Source of the DNA: Clostridia bacterium
Lineage (GTDB): Bacteria; Bacillota; Clostridia; Lutisporales; Lutisporaceae
Length of the DNA: 20,182 nucleotides
Direction of reading: 5' to 3'
NCBI GenBank assembly: GCA_029256365.1
Contig: JAQSYB010000030.1
Span: 1-20,182 of the forward strand
The notes under the pieces: model-generated
Databases searched by the model: none
What the model saw: the letters and a program-made list of their open reading frames with translations, nothing else
What the model was told of the DNA's origin: nothing
Part shown: positions 14,327 to 20,182 of the stretch, in pieces
Layout of the letters: the number at the start of each line of letters is the position of its first letter
Position numbering within the stretch: the first letter of the stretch is position 1
Program-made: the position numbers and the translations under genes

Positions 14327-15139
14327 ATGGACATAAAGAAAGAAAGATTGGATACTCTTCTTGCTGAAGGCGGCTATGCCAGCAGCAGGGAGAAAGCGAG
14401 AAGTATTATTATGGCCGGCTTGGTGTTTGTAGATGACCAGCGGCTAGATAAACCAGGCACAAAGGTCAAAATGGATGCCAAAATAGAAGTAAGAGGCAAC
14501 CCAAACCCTTATGTTAGCAGAGGGGGCCTAAAGCTGGAAAAAGCGCTGAAAGAATTTGATATCAACTTGACAGGGCTTACCACCTTAGATATCGGTGCGT
14601 CCACTGGAGGCTTCACTGATTGCATGCTGCAAAAGGGTGCGGTTAAGGTTTTTTCCATAGATGTAGGATATGGACAGCTGGCTTGGAGTCTGCGCAGTGA
14701 CAGCAGGGTAGTATGTATGGAACGAACCAACATCCGGTCAGTTACACCAGAAATACTGGGGGAACTTGCAGATTTTGCAACCATGGATGTTTCATTTATT
14801 TCAATCACAAAGGTATTGCCTGTAGTGAAGCTGCTATTAAAGGAAAACGGAAGATTGGTGTGCTTAATAAAGCCACAGTTTGAGGCAGGACGAGAGAAGG
14901 TTGGGAAAAAAGGTGTTGTTCGAGACAAAAAAGTTCACATAGAGGTTATTGAGAATATCCTTAACTTTTGTTCAGACAAAATGGAGTTTGAAATATTAGG
15001 ACTAACCTATTCTCCCATAAAAGGACCTGAAGGGAATATTGAATTTTTAGTATACTTAAGCAAACAGAAGACCTCTCCAGCAATAGACAGAAGTCAACAA
15101 ATTGTTGACATCGTAGAGAGGGCAAATAGCAATTTATAG
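14327..15139 (+). CDS. tlyA: TlyA family rRNA (cytidine-2'-O)-methyltransferase
   Basis: TlyA-type proteins methylate the 2'-O of cytidines in 16S and/or 23S rRNA using S-adenosylmethionine; which subunits are targeted here cannot be told. The 270-residue protein has an S4 RNA-binding domain (about 5-65: RLDTLLAEGGYASSREKARS) and an FtsJ/RrmJ-like methyltransferase domain. YVSRGGLKLEKAL precedes the SAM motif LDIGASTGGFTDC (about 87-99), and ATMDVSFISITKVLP and IKPQFEAGREKVGKKGVVRD follow. ATG 14327 lies 9 nt after AAGGGAG (14311-14317). Adjacent dxs, tlyA and nadK is the usual Firmicutes arrangement (yqxC-type). Confidence 0.95.
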   Translation: MDIKKERLDTLLAEGGYASSREKARSIIMAGLVFVDDQRLDKPGTKVKMDAKIEVRGNPNPYVSRGGLKLEKALKEFDINLTGLTTLDIGASTGGFTDCMLQKGAVKVFSIDVGYGQLAWSLRSDSRVVCMERTNIRSVTPEILGELADFATMDVSFISITKVLPVVKLLLKENGRLVCLIKPQFEAGREKVGKKGVVRDKKVHIEVIENILNFCSDKMEFEILGLTYSPIKGPEGNIEFLVYLSKQKTSPAIDRSQQIVDIVERANSNL

Positions 15140-15165
15140 ATGCTGTATGAAATATCTGCAAAAAA

Positions 15166-15195
15166 TTGTAGCTAAATGATAGCAACTATTATAAA
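15166..15195 (+). promoter_or_regulatory. Possible sigma-A promoter for nadK-argR-recN
   Basis: TTGTAG (15166-15171), an 18-bp spacer and TATAAA (15190-15195) lie in the 119-bp tlyA-nadK gap. The gap itself is the largest break after xseA in this run of genes, which makes an internal promoter plausible. The boxes are imperfect. Confidence 0.35.
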
Positions 15196-15258
15196 ATGAT
15201 AATAAATGTAAATACCAATAATTTGAAACAATATAAAGTCTTTGGTGGTGTAATAAAT

Positions 15259-16125
15259 ATGAATATTGGAATCATATCAAATCTAGTAAAAGATCAGGAT
15301 CAGATGATCACAAAAGAACTGATTAAATGGCTGGAACAAAGAAATATGAATGTGTTCTTCGATGAGAAAATTTCTGCAGAGCTGGCCTTAACCAAAGATA
15401 ATTACTGCGATGAATATATATTTAAAAATAGTGATATTATCATCGTACTTGGCGGCGACGGAACACTTTTAAATGTAGCAAGACAGGCTTCTTGTAATGG
15501 GGTGCCTTTATTTGGCATTAACTTAGGGCACTTAGGTTTTCTTACCGAAACAGAAGTAGATGAAATGTATACTTCACTAGAGAAATTAATTGCCGGAGAT
15601 TATACCATCGAAAAAAGATTAATGCTGGAAGCATTTATCGCCAATGATGAAGAAAGAACAAAGAATTTTATTGCCCTCAACGATATTGTAGTTGCTAAGG
15701 GCAATTTTTCACGTCTCATTTCTTATTCTATTTATATTAATGATAATCTTGTCGATATATATTCTGGTGACGGAATTATTGTATGCAGTCCTACAGGCTC
15801 TACTGCATATTCATTATCAGCTGGAGGCCCCATTGTTTCACCAGATGTAGAGGTTCTGCTTGTAACACCAGTTTGCCCACATACACTGCACTCAAGGTCC
15901 ATTTTAGTTTCAAATAAGGACTTGGTTCGCATAGATGTATGTGAAAACAATTCAATGGAGATTATTATGACGGTAGATGGTCAATCTGGAGTAAAAATAA
16001 AACCTGGAGATGTTGTCACGGTTAAGCAATCAAAGTATTATGCAAATCTTGTTAAGCTAAATAACAGAAGTTTTTTTGATGTACTTCGAGCAAAAATGTC
16101 AGAAAGACGTGGCATAAATAAATAG
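15259..16125 (+). CDS. nadK: NAD kinase
   Basis: NadK phosphorylates NAD to NADP. The 288-residue protein has the family hallmark GGDGTLLNVAR, with catalytic D67 in the GGDG motif (65-68), then INLGHLGFLTE (87-97), the NAD-binding ND pair (N141, D142), and SPTGSTAYSLSAGGPIV (177-193) in the second domain. DGQSG near the C-terminus is also typical. I chose ATG 15259, about 9 nt downstream of GGTGGTG (15244-15250). An in-frame ATG at 15196 would add 21 unconserved residues with no ribosome binding site. argR follows after 14 bp, and its ribosome binding site overlaps the nadK stop. Confidence 0.96.
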   Translation: MNIGIISNLVKDQDQMITKELIKWLEQRNMNVFFDEKISAELALTKDNYCDEYIFKNSDIIIVLGGDGTLLNVARQASCNGVPLFGINLGHLGFLTETEVDEMYTSLEKLIAGDYTIEKRLMLEAFIANDEERTKNFIALNDIVVAKGNFSRLISYSIYINDNLVDIYSGDGIIVCSPTGSTAYSLSAGGPIVSPDVEVLLVTPVCPHTLHSRSILVSNKDLVRIDVCENNSMEIIMTVDGQSGVKIKPGDVVTVKQSKYYANLVKLNNRSFFDVLRAKMSERRGINK

Positions 16126-16139
16126 GGGGAGGAAGTTAT

Positions 16140-16589
16140 ATGAAGATATCTAGACATGCCAAGATATTGGAAATAATTGAAAGAAATGAGATTGATACGC
16201 AAGAGGATCTTGCAGAAGAACTGAAGAAGAATGGTTTTAATGTTACACAAGCTACAGTATCTAGAGATATTAAAGAGCTTAGATTGATTAAGGTACTGTC
16301 TGAGGGTGGAAAGTACAGATATGCTGCCCTTCGGGAGCATGATACCATGCTTAGTGATAGGCTTGTAAAGGTCTTTTCAGAATCTGTGTTAAGCATCGAC
16401 TGTGCAGGCAATATCATTGTATTAAAAACCTTTTCCGGCGCGGCGGGCGGAGCTTGTGAAGCGATTGATACCTTTGACATTCAGGAGATTGTTGGAACCA
16501 TAGCTGGAGACGATACAATATTTGTATTAATTCGTTCTGCCGAAACTGTAGAGCATGTAATAGAAAAATTCAAAAAGCTAATAAGATAG
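16140..16589 (+). CDS. argR: Arginine repressor ArgR
   Basis: ArgR is a hexameric, arginine-dependent regulator of arginine synthesis and breakdown. The 149-residue length is normal. Residues 1-65 form a winged helix-turn-helix with the recognition helix TQATVSRDIKEL, including S41 and R42. Residues about 80-149 form the oligomerisation and arginine-binding domain, with SGAAGGACEAID (99-110) and GTIAGDDTIFV (119-129, acidic pair D124-D125). The ATG lies 7 nt after GGGGGAGG (16125-16132). ArgR next to recN is the common Firmicutes order (ahrC-recN). No arginine biosynthesis gene is present, and I see no convincing ARG box in front of it. Confidence 0.97.
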   Translation: MKISRHAKILEIIERNEIDTQEDLAEELKKNGFNVTQATVSRDIKELRLIKVLSEGGKYRYAALREHDTMLSDRLVKVFSESVLSIDCAGNIIVLKTFSGAAGGACEAIDTFDIQEIVGTIAGDDTIFVLIRSAETVEHVIEKFKKLIR

Positions 16590-16600
16590 GTGAAATGCCA

Positions 16601-18286
16601 ATGATATTGGAGATTAATATAAAAAACTTCATCATTATTGAACAAGAAACGATACACTTCACACAGGGATTAAATATCATAACCGGTGAAACTGGTTCGG
16701 GTAAGTCCTTAATTATCGATGCCCTTCAAGGGATTACTGGAGGACGTTTTAGCAAAGAGGACATTAGACACGGAGCAGAAAAAGCGCTTATTTCAGCGCT
16801 GTTTACCTTAGAAAGCAACGCAGAACTAGATTCATTGCTTGAGGAATATGGCATCGACAAGGAAGCTGACAACACACTGCTAATTTCGAGAGAGGTAACC
16901 ATGGCTGGCAGATCTAGCTGCAGAATAAACGGACAAACTGTTACCTTAACAATGTTAAAGCTCGTAGCACAGAGCCTCATTGACATCGTGGGACAAAACG
17001 AGCATCAGCTTTTGTTTAATGCCAATAAGCATATCGATTTTGTTGACAGCTTTGGTGAAATGGATATCGAGCCGATTAAAGAGCAGCTTAAATTGATTAC
17101 TGAGCGCTTAAAAGGCTTAGAATCAAGATATAAGGATATGAGTGGAAACAGTGAAGAAAGAGAACGCCGTTTGGATTTATACAGATTTCAAATTGATGAA
17201 ATAGATGCCGCTGCATTAAAGCCAGAGGAAGATGAACAGCTGAAAGGAAAAAGATTACTGCTGGTGAACTCAGAAAAGTTGTATAAGAACATTACTCAGA
17301 TTTATGATAGTATTTTCCAAGGAGATGTAAATTCAAGCTGTGCTGCGAATATACTTGAAGATTCTGTACATAAGCTAAAAGAGATGCTGCATATTGATAA
17401 TAGACTACAGGATTTTGCGACAGCTTTGGAAGCTGCATTGTATCAACTTGAGGATATTAAGACGGATATTAGGGGATATTGTGAAACAATTGAGTTTAAT
17501 GATGATGAAATAAACTTCATTGAAGAGCGAATGGATATTATTTCAAAACTGAAAAGGAAGTATGGCAATAGCATTGATGATATCATAAGCTATAAAAACA
17601 ATGCCGTAAATGAATACGAAACCCTTTTAAACAGTGAAAAAATTGCGATTGAACTTGAAAAAGAGATTGACACGCTTCACAAACAATATCTGTATGAGGC
17701 GAACAAGCTTTCTACAATTAGAGAAAACCTATCACGTAAGCTAGAAAAGCTAGTGGGAAAGGAACTGCAGGATTTAAATATGAAGGGCTCCGAGTTCCAA
17801 GTTAGTATTAAAAAGGATGAGGGAATAATCAGCCCGAAGGGAATCAATAAAATTGAATTTTTATTGTCACCCAATCCCGGAGAGCCACCAAAGCAGCTGT
17901 ATAAAATTGCTTCTGGTGGAGAAATGTCAAGAGTTATGCTTGCTATAAAGAATACAATAACCAGAGCAGAAAAGATTCCTAGTATTGTATTTGATGAGGT
18001 AGATGCAGGAATAGGTGGGTTGACAGCATCAGTAGTAGGTCAGAAAATTAAAAGAATATCAAAAAACTCACAAATTATCTGTATTACACATTTGGCACAA
18101 ATAGCATGCTTTGCTGATAGTCATATTTATATCAACAAAATTATTAATAAAAATAAAACATTTACCAAAATCCACACTCTTAATATGCAGGAACGGACAG
18201 AAGAGATTGCTAGAATGCTTGGAGGCAGTCCAGAGGATGACATATCAATGGCTCATGCAAAGCAACTTATTATAGGCAGCAACTAA
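16601..18286 (+). CDS. recN: DNA repair protein RecN
   Basis: RecN is an SMC-like ATPase that gathers broken DNA ends for recombinational repair. The protein has 561 residues from ATG 16601. The N-terminal head has LNIITGETGSGKSLIIDAL with Walker A at 29-36. A long coiled coil spans about 150-370, with INGQTV and DIVGQNEHQLL before it. The C-terminal head has the ABC signature ASGGEMSRVMLAIK and Walker B SIVFDEVDAGIGG, followed by ICITHLAQIACFAD. ATG 16601 is preferred over ATG 16595 because AGGTGA (16588-16593) then sits 7 nt upstream and the protein begins MILEINIKNF, as is usual. The ribosome binding site overlaps the argR stop. A terminator follows 8 bp after the stop. Confidence 0.97.
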   Translation: MILEINIKNFIIIEQETIHFTQGLNIITGETGSGKSLIIDALQGITGGRFSKEDIRHGAEKALISALFTLESNAELDSLLEEYGIDKEADNTLLISREVTMAGRSSCRINGQTVTLTMLKLVAQSLIDIVGQNEHQLLFNANKHIDFVDSFGEMDIEPIKEQLKLITERLKGLESRYKDMSGNSEERERRLDLYRFQIDEIDAAALKPEEDEQLKGKRLLLVNSEKLYKNITQIYDSIFQGDVNSSCAANILEDSVHKLKEMLHIDNRLQDFATALEAALYQLEDIKTDIRGYCETIEFNDDEINFIEERMDIISKLKRKYGNSIDDIISYKNNAVNEYETLLNSEKIAIELEKEIDTLHKQYLYEANKLSTIRENLSRKLEKLVGKELQDLNMKGSEFQVSIKKDEGIISPKGINKIEFLLSPNPGEPPKQLYKIASGGEMSRVMLAIKNTITRAEKIPSIVFDEVDAGIGGLTASVVGQKIKRISKNSQIICITHLAQIACFADSHIYINKIINKNKTFTKIHTLNMQERTEEIARMLGGSPEDDISMAHAKQLIIGSN

Positions 18287-18294
18287 GAACAATA

Positions 18295-18319
18295 GAGCAG
18301 CGTTGGCTGCTTTTTTTTT
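18295..18319 (+). terminator. Intrinsic terminator after recN
   Basis: AGCAGC (18296-18301) and GCTGCT (18306-18311) form a GC-rich stem with a GTTG loop. A closing G-U pair is possible, and nine T follow (18311-18319). It closes the transcription unit ending in argR-recN. Confidence 0.92.
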
Positions 18320-18390
18320 GTTCAAAAAATACCATTTATATAAAGAAAGAAACCTGTAAATATTATTCATAGCAAATCTATTATAGAAAA

Positions 18391-18419
18391 TTGGAGGTTT
18401 AGTAAAGTTTTAATAGAAT
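18391..18419 (+). promoter_or_regulatory. Possible sigma-A-like promoter upstream of spoIVB
   Basis: TTGGAG (18391-18396), a 17-bp spacer and TAGAAT (18414-18419) lie 79 bp before the spoIVB start. In B. subtilis spoIVB is transcribed by sigma-G (and weakly sigma-F). I searched the 178 bp between the recN terminator and the start for such elements and found none that fit well. This sigma-A-like pair is the best match but is biologically unexpected. Confidence 0.3.
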
Positions 18420-18497
18420 AATAGTTTTTTAAAAAGGTTAACTTAAAATAAGAGATTAGAAACGAAGGAATGACTCTTCTGGGGAAATAGGAGAGTG

Positions 18498-19805
18498 ATG
18501 CTATTGCATAAAAAAAGCACCAAATTCTATATTCTAAATTTGGTAATCATATTCATGATATTTTTCGTATCAAGCAGTATTGTAACAGTATATAACTACC
18601 CAAAGGAAATTAACTTAATGCGAGGACACAGTCAAAGGCTTCAAAACTCGCTCCTTTGCAGGCTAGTACTAGATAATATCCAAGAGAATAATATCAATGT
18701 AAGCAAATTAAACAACAAACTTTCTTCATTTACACTTATAAATGGGAAGTCAGAAGGAAGTGCCAAAGCTACATTAAAAATACTAAATCTACTTCCTGTT
18801 AAAAATGTTACAGTAAATGTTATACCTGACAAGAAAGTGATTCCATCAGGTGAAGCAATAGGTGTAAAAATACAGACAAAAGGTGTATTGGTTGTAGGAC
18901 TTTCAACCATTACAACAGCAGATGGGAAGAAACACAGCCCAGCTGCAGATGCAGGCTTTGAAATAGGAGATACAATTTTAGAAATAAATAAGCAAAAGGT
19001 TGAAAAAGAAAGAGATATAACAAATATTGTAAATGAAAATAAAGATTCAGTGCTGAATTTTTTGGTTGAAAGAGAAGGAAAAAAGCATAATATAGATGTA
19101 TCACCGGTGCAAAGCTTAGAAGACAGTATTTATAGAATAGGTCTTTGGGTAAGGGATAATATCGCTGGAGTAGGCACAATGACTTTTATTGATCCTGAAA
19201 CCATGTCTTTTGGCGCACTTGGTCATGGTATTACAGATATTGATTCTGGCGTATTGGTTGATATTTCAAAGGGATCCATACTAAAATCAAAAGTTGCATC
19301 TGTGCAAAAGGCAAGAAAAACAGTACCTGGTGAAATTGTAGGTATTTTTTATGAAAGCGACAATCCATATGGGGATATCAGCAAAAATACAAACTATGGA
19401 ATATATGGAATTCTCAATTCGAAGATCAGAAATGATTCAAAAGGAGCTATTCCAATTGCTTTGAGCTATCAGGTAAAAGAGGGACCCGCAAAAATACTAT
19501 CAACCATTGACGGAAATAAAGTAGAAGAGTTCGATATAGAAATTCAAAAGGTAAATAGACAAAGTACGCCAAGCTCTAAAAGTATGCTAATTAAGGTAAC
19601 GGATCAAAAACTTCTAGATTTAACTGGTGGGATTGTTCAGGGAATGTCTGGCAGTCCAATTATACAAGACGGAAAGATAATTGGAGCAGTGACTCACGTG
19701 CTTGTAAATGATCCAACAAGAGGCTATGGGATTTTTATTGAATGGATGTTAGAAGAAGCCGATATTCGATTAGAAAGCTCAATTAAAGCAGCAGCGGGTC
19801 AATAA
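18498..19805 (+). CDS. spoIVB: SpoIVB serine peptidase (stage IV sporulation protein B)
   Basis: SpoIVB is made in the forespore and secreted into the intermembrane space. There it cleaves SpoIVFA and so activates processing of pro-sigma-K in the mother cell. The protein has 435 residues (about 426 in B. subtilis). One transmembrane or signal segment is at about 10-30. A linker includes IPSGEAIGVKIQTKGVLVVG. A PDZ domain follows at about 135-200 (SPAADAGFEIGDTILEINKQ), then an S55 peptidase domain. H243 in ALGHGITD and S384 in QGMSGSPI are the expected catalytic His and Ser. A GTG at 18495, ATG at 18498 and TTG at 18504 are possible starts after AGGAGA (18489-18494). I chose ATG, although its spacing is short. 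spo0A follows about 300 bp later, as in other spore formers. Confidence 0.96.
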   Translation: MLLHKKSTKFYILNLVIIFMIFFVSSSIVTVYNYPKEINLMRGHSQRLQNSLLCRLVLDNIQENNINVSKLNNKLSSFTLINGKSEGSAKATLKILNLLPVKNVTVNVIPDKKVIPSGEAIGVKIQTKGVLVVGLSTITTADGKKHSPAADAGFEIGDTILEINKQKVEKERDITNIVNENKDSVLNFLVEREGKKHNIDVSPVQSLEDSIYRIGLWVRDNIAGVGTMTFIDPETMSFGALGHGITDIDSGVLVDISKGSILKSKVASVQKARKTVPGEIVGIFYESDNPYGDISKNTNYGIYGILNSKIRNDSKGAIPIALSYQVKEGPAKILSTIDGNKVEEFDIEIQKVNRQSTPSSKSMLIKVTDQKLLDLTGGIVQGMSGSPIIQDGKIIGAVTHVLVNDPTRGYGIFIEWMLEEADIRLESSIKAAAGQ

Positions 19806-19820
19806 TTAATTTAATAAATC

Positions 19821-19854
19821 AAAATCCTGTGATTTTTTTCACGGGATTTTTTTT
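19821..19854 (+). terminator. Intrinsic terminator after spoIVB
   Basis: AAAATCCTGTGA (19821-19832) pairs with TCACGGGATTTT (19839-19850) over 12 bp with one G-U wobble and a T6 loop. T residues continue to 19854. It lies 15 bp past the spoIVB stop and isolates spo0A. Confidence 0.93.
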
Positions 19855-19879
19855 GTTTTTGATATTGTTGAAATGCAAT

Positions 19880-19896
19880 TGTCGAAAGTTGTCGTT
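19880..19896 (+). promoter_or_regulatory. Tandem 0A boxes (Spo0A binding sites) upstream of spo0A
   Basis: A perfect TGTCGAA (19880-19886) is followed by TGTCGTT (19890-19896) in the same orientation, with starts exactly 10 bp apart. Tandem boxes one helical turn apart are how Spo0A dimers are known to bind. They lie about 170 bp upstream of the sigma-H-type promoter. Confidence 0.75.
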
Positions 19897-19993
19897 TTTC
19901 TTATTTATTGAACTTTCCGTTAAATCTTTAAAATGCAGTAATATAAGTTGTTTCATATCATTTTCAAATATTGTAATGTTAACTTATGTAAGT

Positions 19994-20023
19994 TTGTGTT
20001 GTATGATTTTGTATTAATATAGT
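19994..20023 (+). promoter_or_regulatory. Possible vegetative sigma-A promoter of spo0A
   Basis: TTGTGT (19994-19999), an 18-bp spacer and TATAGT (20018-20023) could form the vegetative promoter that B. subtilis spo0A is known to have. The boxes are imperfect. A palindrome, AACTTATGTAAGTT (19981-19994), abuts the -35 element. Confidence 0.35.
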
Positions 20024-20045
20024 GTACGATAGTTAGATAGAAAAT

Positions 20046-20074
20046 AAAGGAAATGACAGTGAATTGTCGAATAA
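20046..20074 (+). promoter_or_regulatory. Sigma-H promoter of spo0A with embedded 0A box
   Basis: AAAGGAAAT (20046-20054), an 11-bp spacer and GTCGAATAA (20066-20074) match the sigma-H consensus RnAGGAwww / RnnGAATww at every defined position. TGTCGAA at 20065-20071, a perfect 0A box, overlaps the -10 element. In B. subtilis spo0A switches to a sigma-H promoter controlled by 0A boxes at the onset of sporulation. The start codon is 34 bp beyond the -10 element. Confidence 0.85.
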
Positions 20075-20107
20075 TTTAACTGTAAAACAAATGTAGGAGG
20101 TATTTAA

Positions 20108-20182
20108 ATGAATTTGGAGAAAATTAAGATACTAATAGCTGACGACAATAAGGATTTTTGTTGTATTTTAAGTGAATATCTA
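20108..20182 (+). CDS. spo0A: Sporulation response regulator Spo0A (3' truncated by window)
   Basis: Only the first 25 codons are present. They read MNLEKIKILIADDNKDF and onward, the start of a receiver domain with the acidic pair D12-D13 that binds Mg2+ next to the phosphorylated aspartate (which lies outside the window). AGGAGG at 20095-20100 is 7 nt upstream. The identification rests on the N-terminal sequence, the position directly after spoIVB, and the sigma-H promoter and 0A boxes. The roughly 300 bp between spoIVB and this gene hold only the terminator and the control elements listed separately. Confidence 0.93.
   Translation, partial: MNLEKIKILIADDNKDFCCILSEYL

Noticed and set aside
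15196..15258. Upstream in-frame ATG for nadK
   Set aside because: It has no ribosome binding site, the added residues are not family-like, and it would coincide with the candidate promoter region.
18355..18369. ARG-box-like TGTAAATATTATTCA downstream of argR-recN
   Set aside because: Only the right half matches the TGAAT/ATTCA pattern and the length is 15 rather than 14. It sits in front of spoIVB, where arginine control makes no sense.
19829..20017. A 62-codon open frame on the + strand downstream of spoIVB
   Set aside because: It begins inside the terminator hairpin, has no ribosome binding site, is dominated by Phe, Leu, Ile and Ser from AT-rich DNA, and overlaps the spo0A control elements.
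1..20182. Search for CRISPR arrays, insertion sequences, phage genes, toxin-antitoxin pairs, tRNA or rRNA genes and riboswitches
   Set aside because: None seen. No regularly spaced repeats, transposase motifs or conserved RNA elements were found, and the non-coding gaps are short.

Overview
The window is a low-GC, AT-rich stretch in which every gene is on the + strand. Its gene content and order match the chromosomal sporulation and housekeeping cluster of anaerobic endospore-forming Clostridia (Firmicutes/Bacillota). The evidence is the complete spoIIIA operon, spoIVB followed directly by spo0A, strong AGGAGG-type ribosome binding sites, and promoter motifs readable as sigma-E, sigma-H, sigma-A and 0A boxes. 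I cannot name genus or species from this window.

Layout. 1-219: the 3' end of a TIM-barrel (endonuclease IV / xylose isomerase-like) gene. 260-2914: aroQ, a short Xaa-Pro aminopeptidase, efp, and a small acidic protein with a zinc-ribbon-like end (CD1247-type), closed by two intrinsic terminators. 3053-8379: a sigma-E-type promoter and the eight-gene spoIIIA operon (AA to AH), which encodes the channel between mother cell and forespore. 8436-9025: a single Asp23/YqhY-type gene with its own promoter, a long inverted repeat around that promoter, and a terminator. 9079-16125: nusB, xseA, xseB, ispA, a YuiD-type divergent PAP2 gene, dxs, tlyA and nadK. 16140-18319: argR and recN, closed by a terminator. 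18498-19854: spoIVB and its terminator. 19880-20182: the spo0A control region and the first 25 codons of spo0A.

How the genes work together. Spo0A starts sporulation. SpoIIIAA-AH, made in the mother cell, build the channel that keeps the forespore active. SpoIVB is secreted by the forespore and triggers sigma-K maturation in the mother cell. EF-P helps ribosomes through polyproline, and the neighbouring aminopeptidase removes residues preceding proline. Dxs makes the first MEP-pathway intermediate, IspA would extend the resulting isoprenoids, and the PAP2 protein may act on prenyl or lipid phosphates. NusB, XseAB, TlyA, NadK, ArgR and RecN are general housekeeping functions.

The main anomalies are four. 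ispA has an apparent in-frame loss of about 32 codons that removes the first Asp of its first aspartate-rich motif. A perfect 13-bp inverted repeat brackets the asp23 promoter. The Asp23 protein has an unusual (Lys-Glu-X)8 tail. In the spo0A region a 0A box is embedded in the sigma-H -10 element, with a tandem pair of 0A boxes far upstream. I found no phage, transposon, CRISPR array, tRNA or rRNA, and no strong case for a wholly new system. The least understood gene is the CD1247-type protein at 2486-2914.
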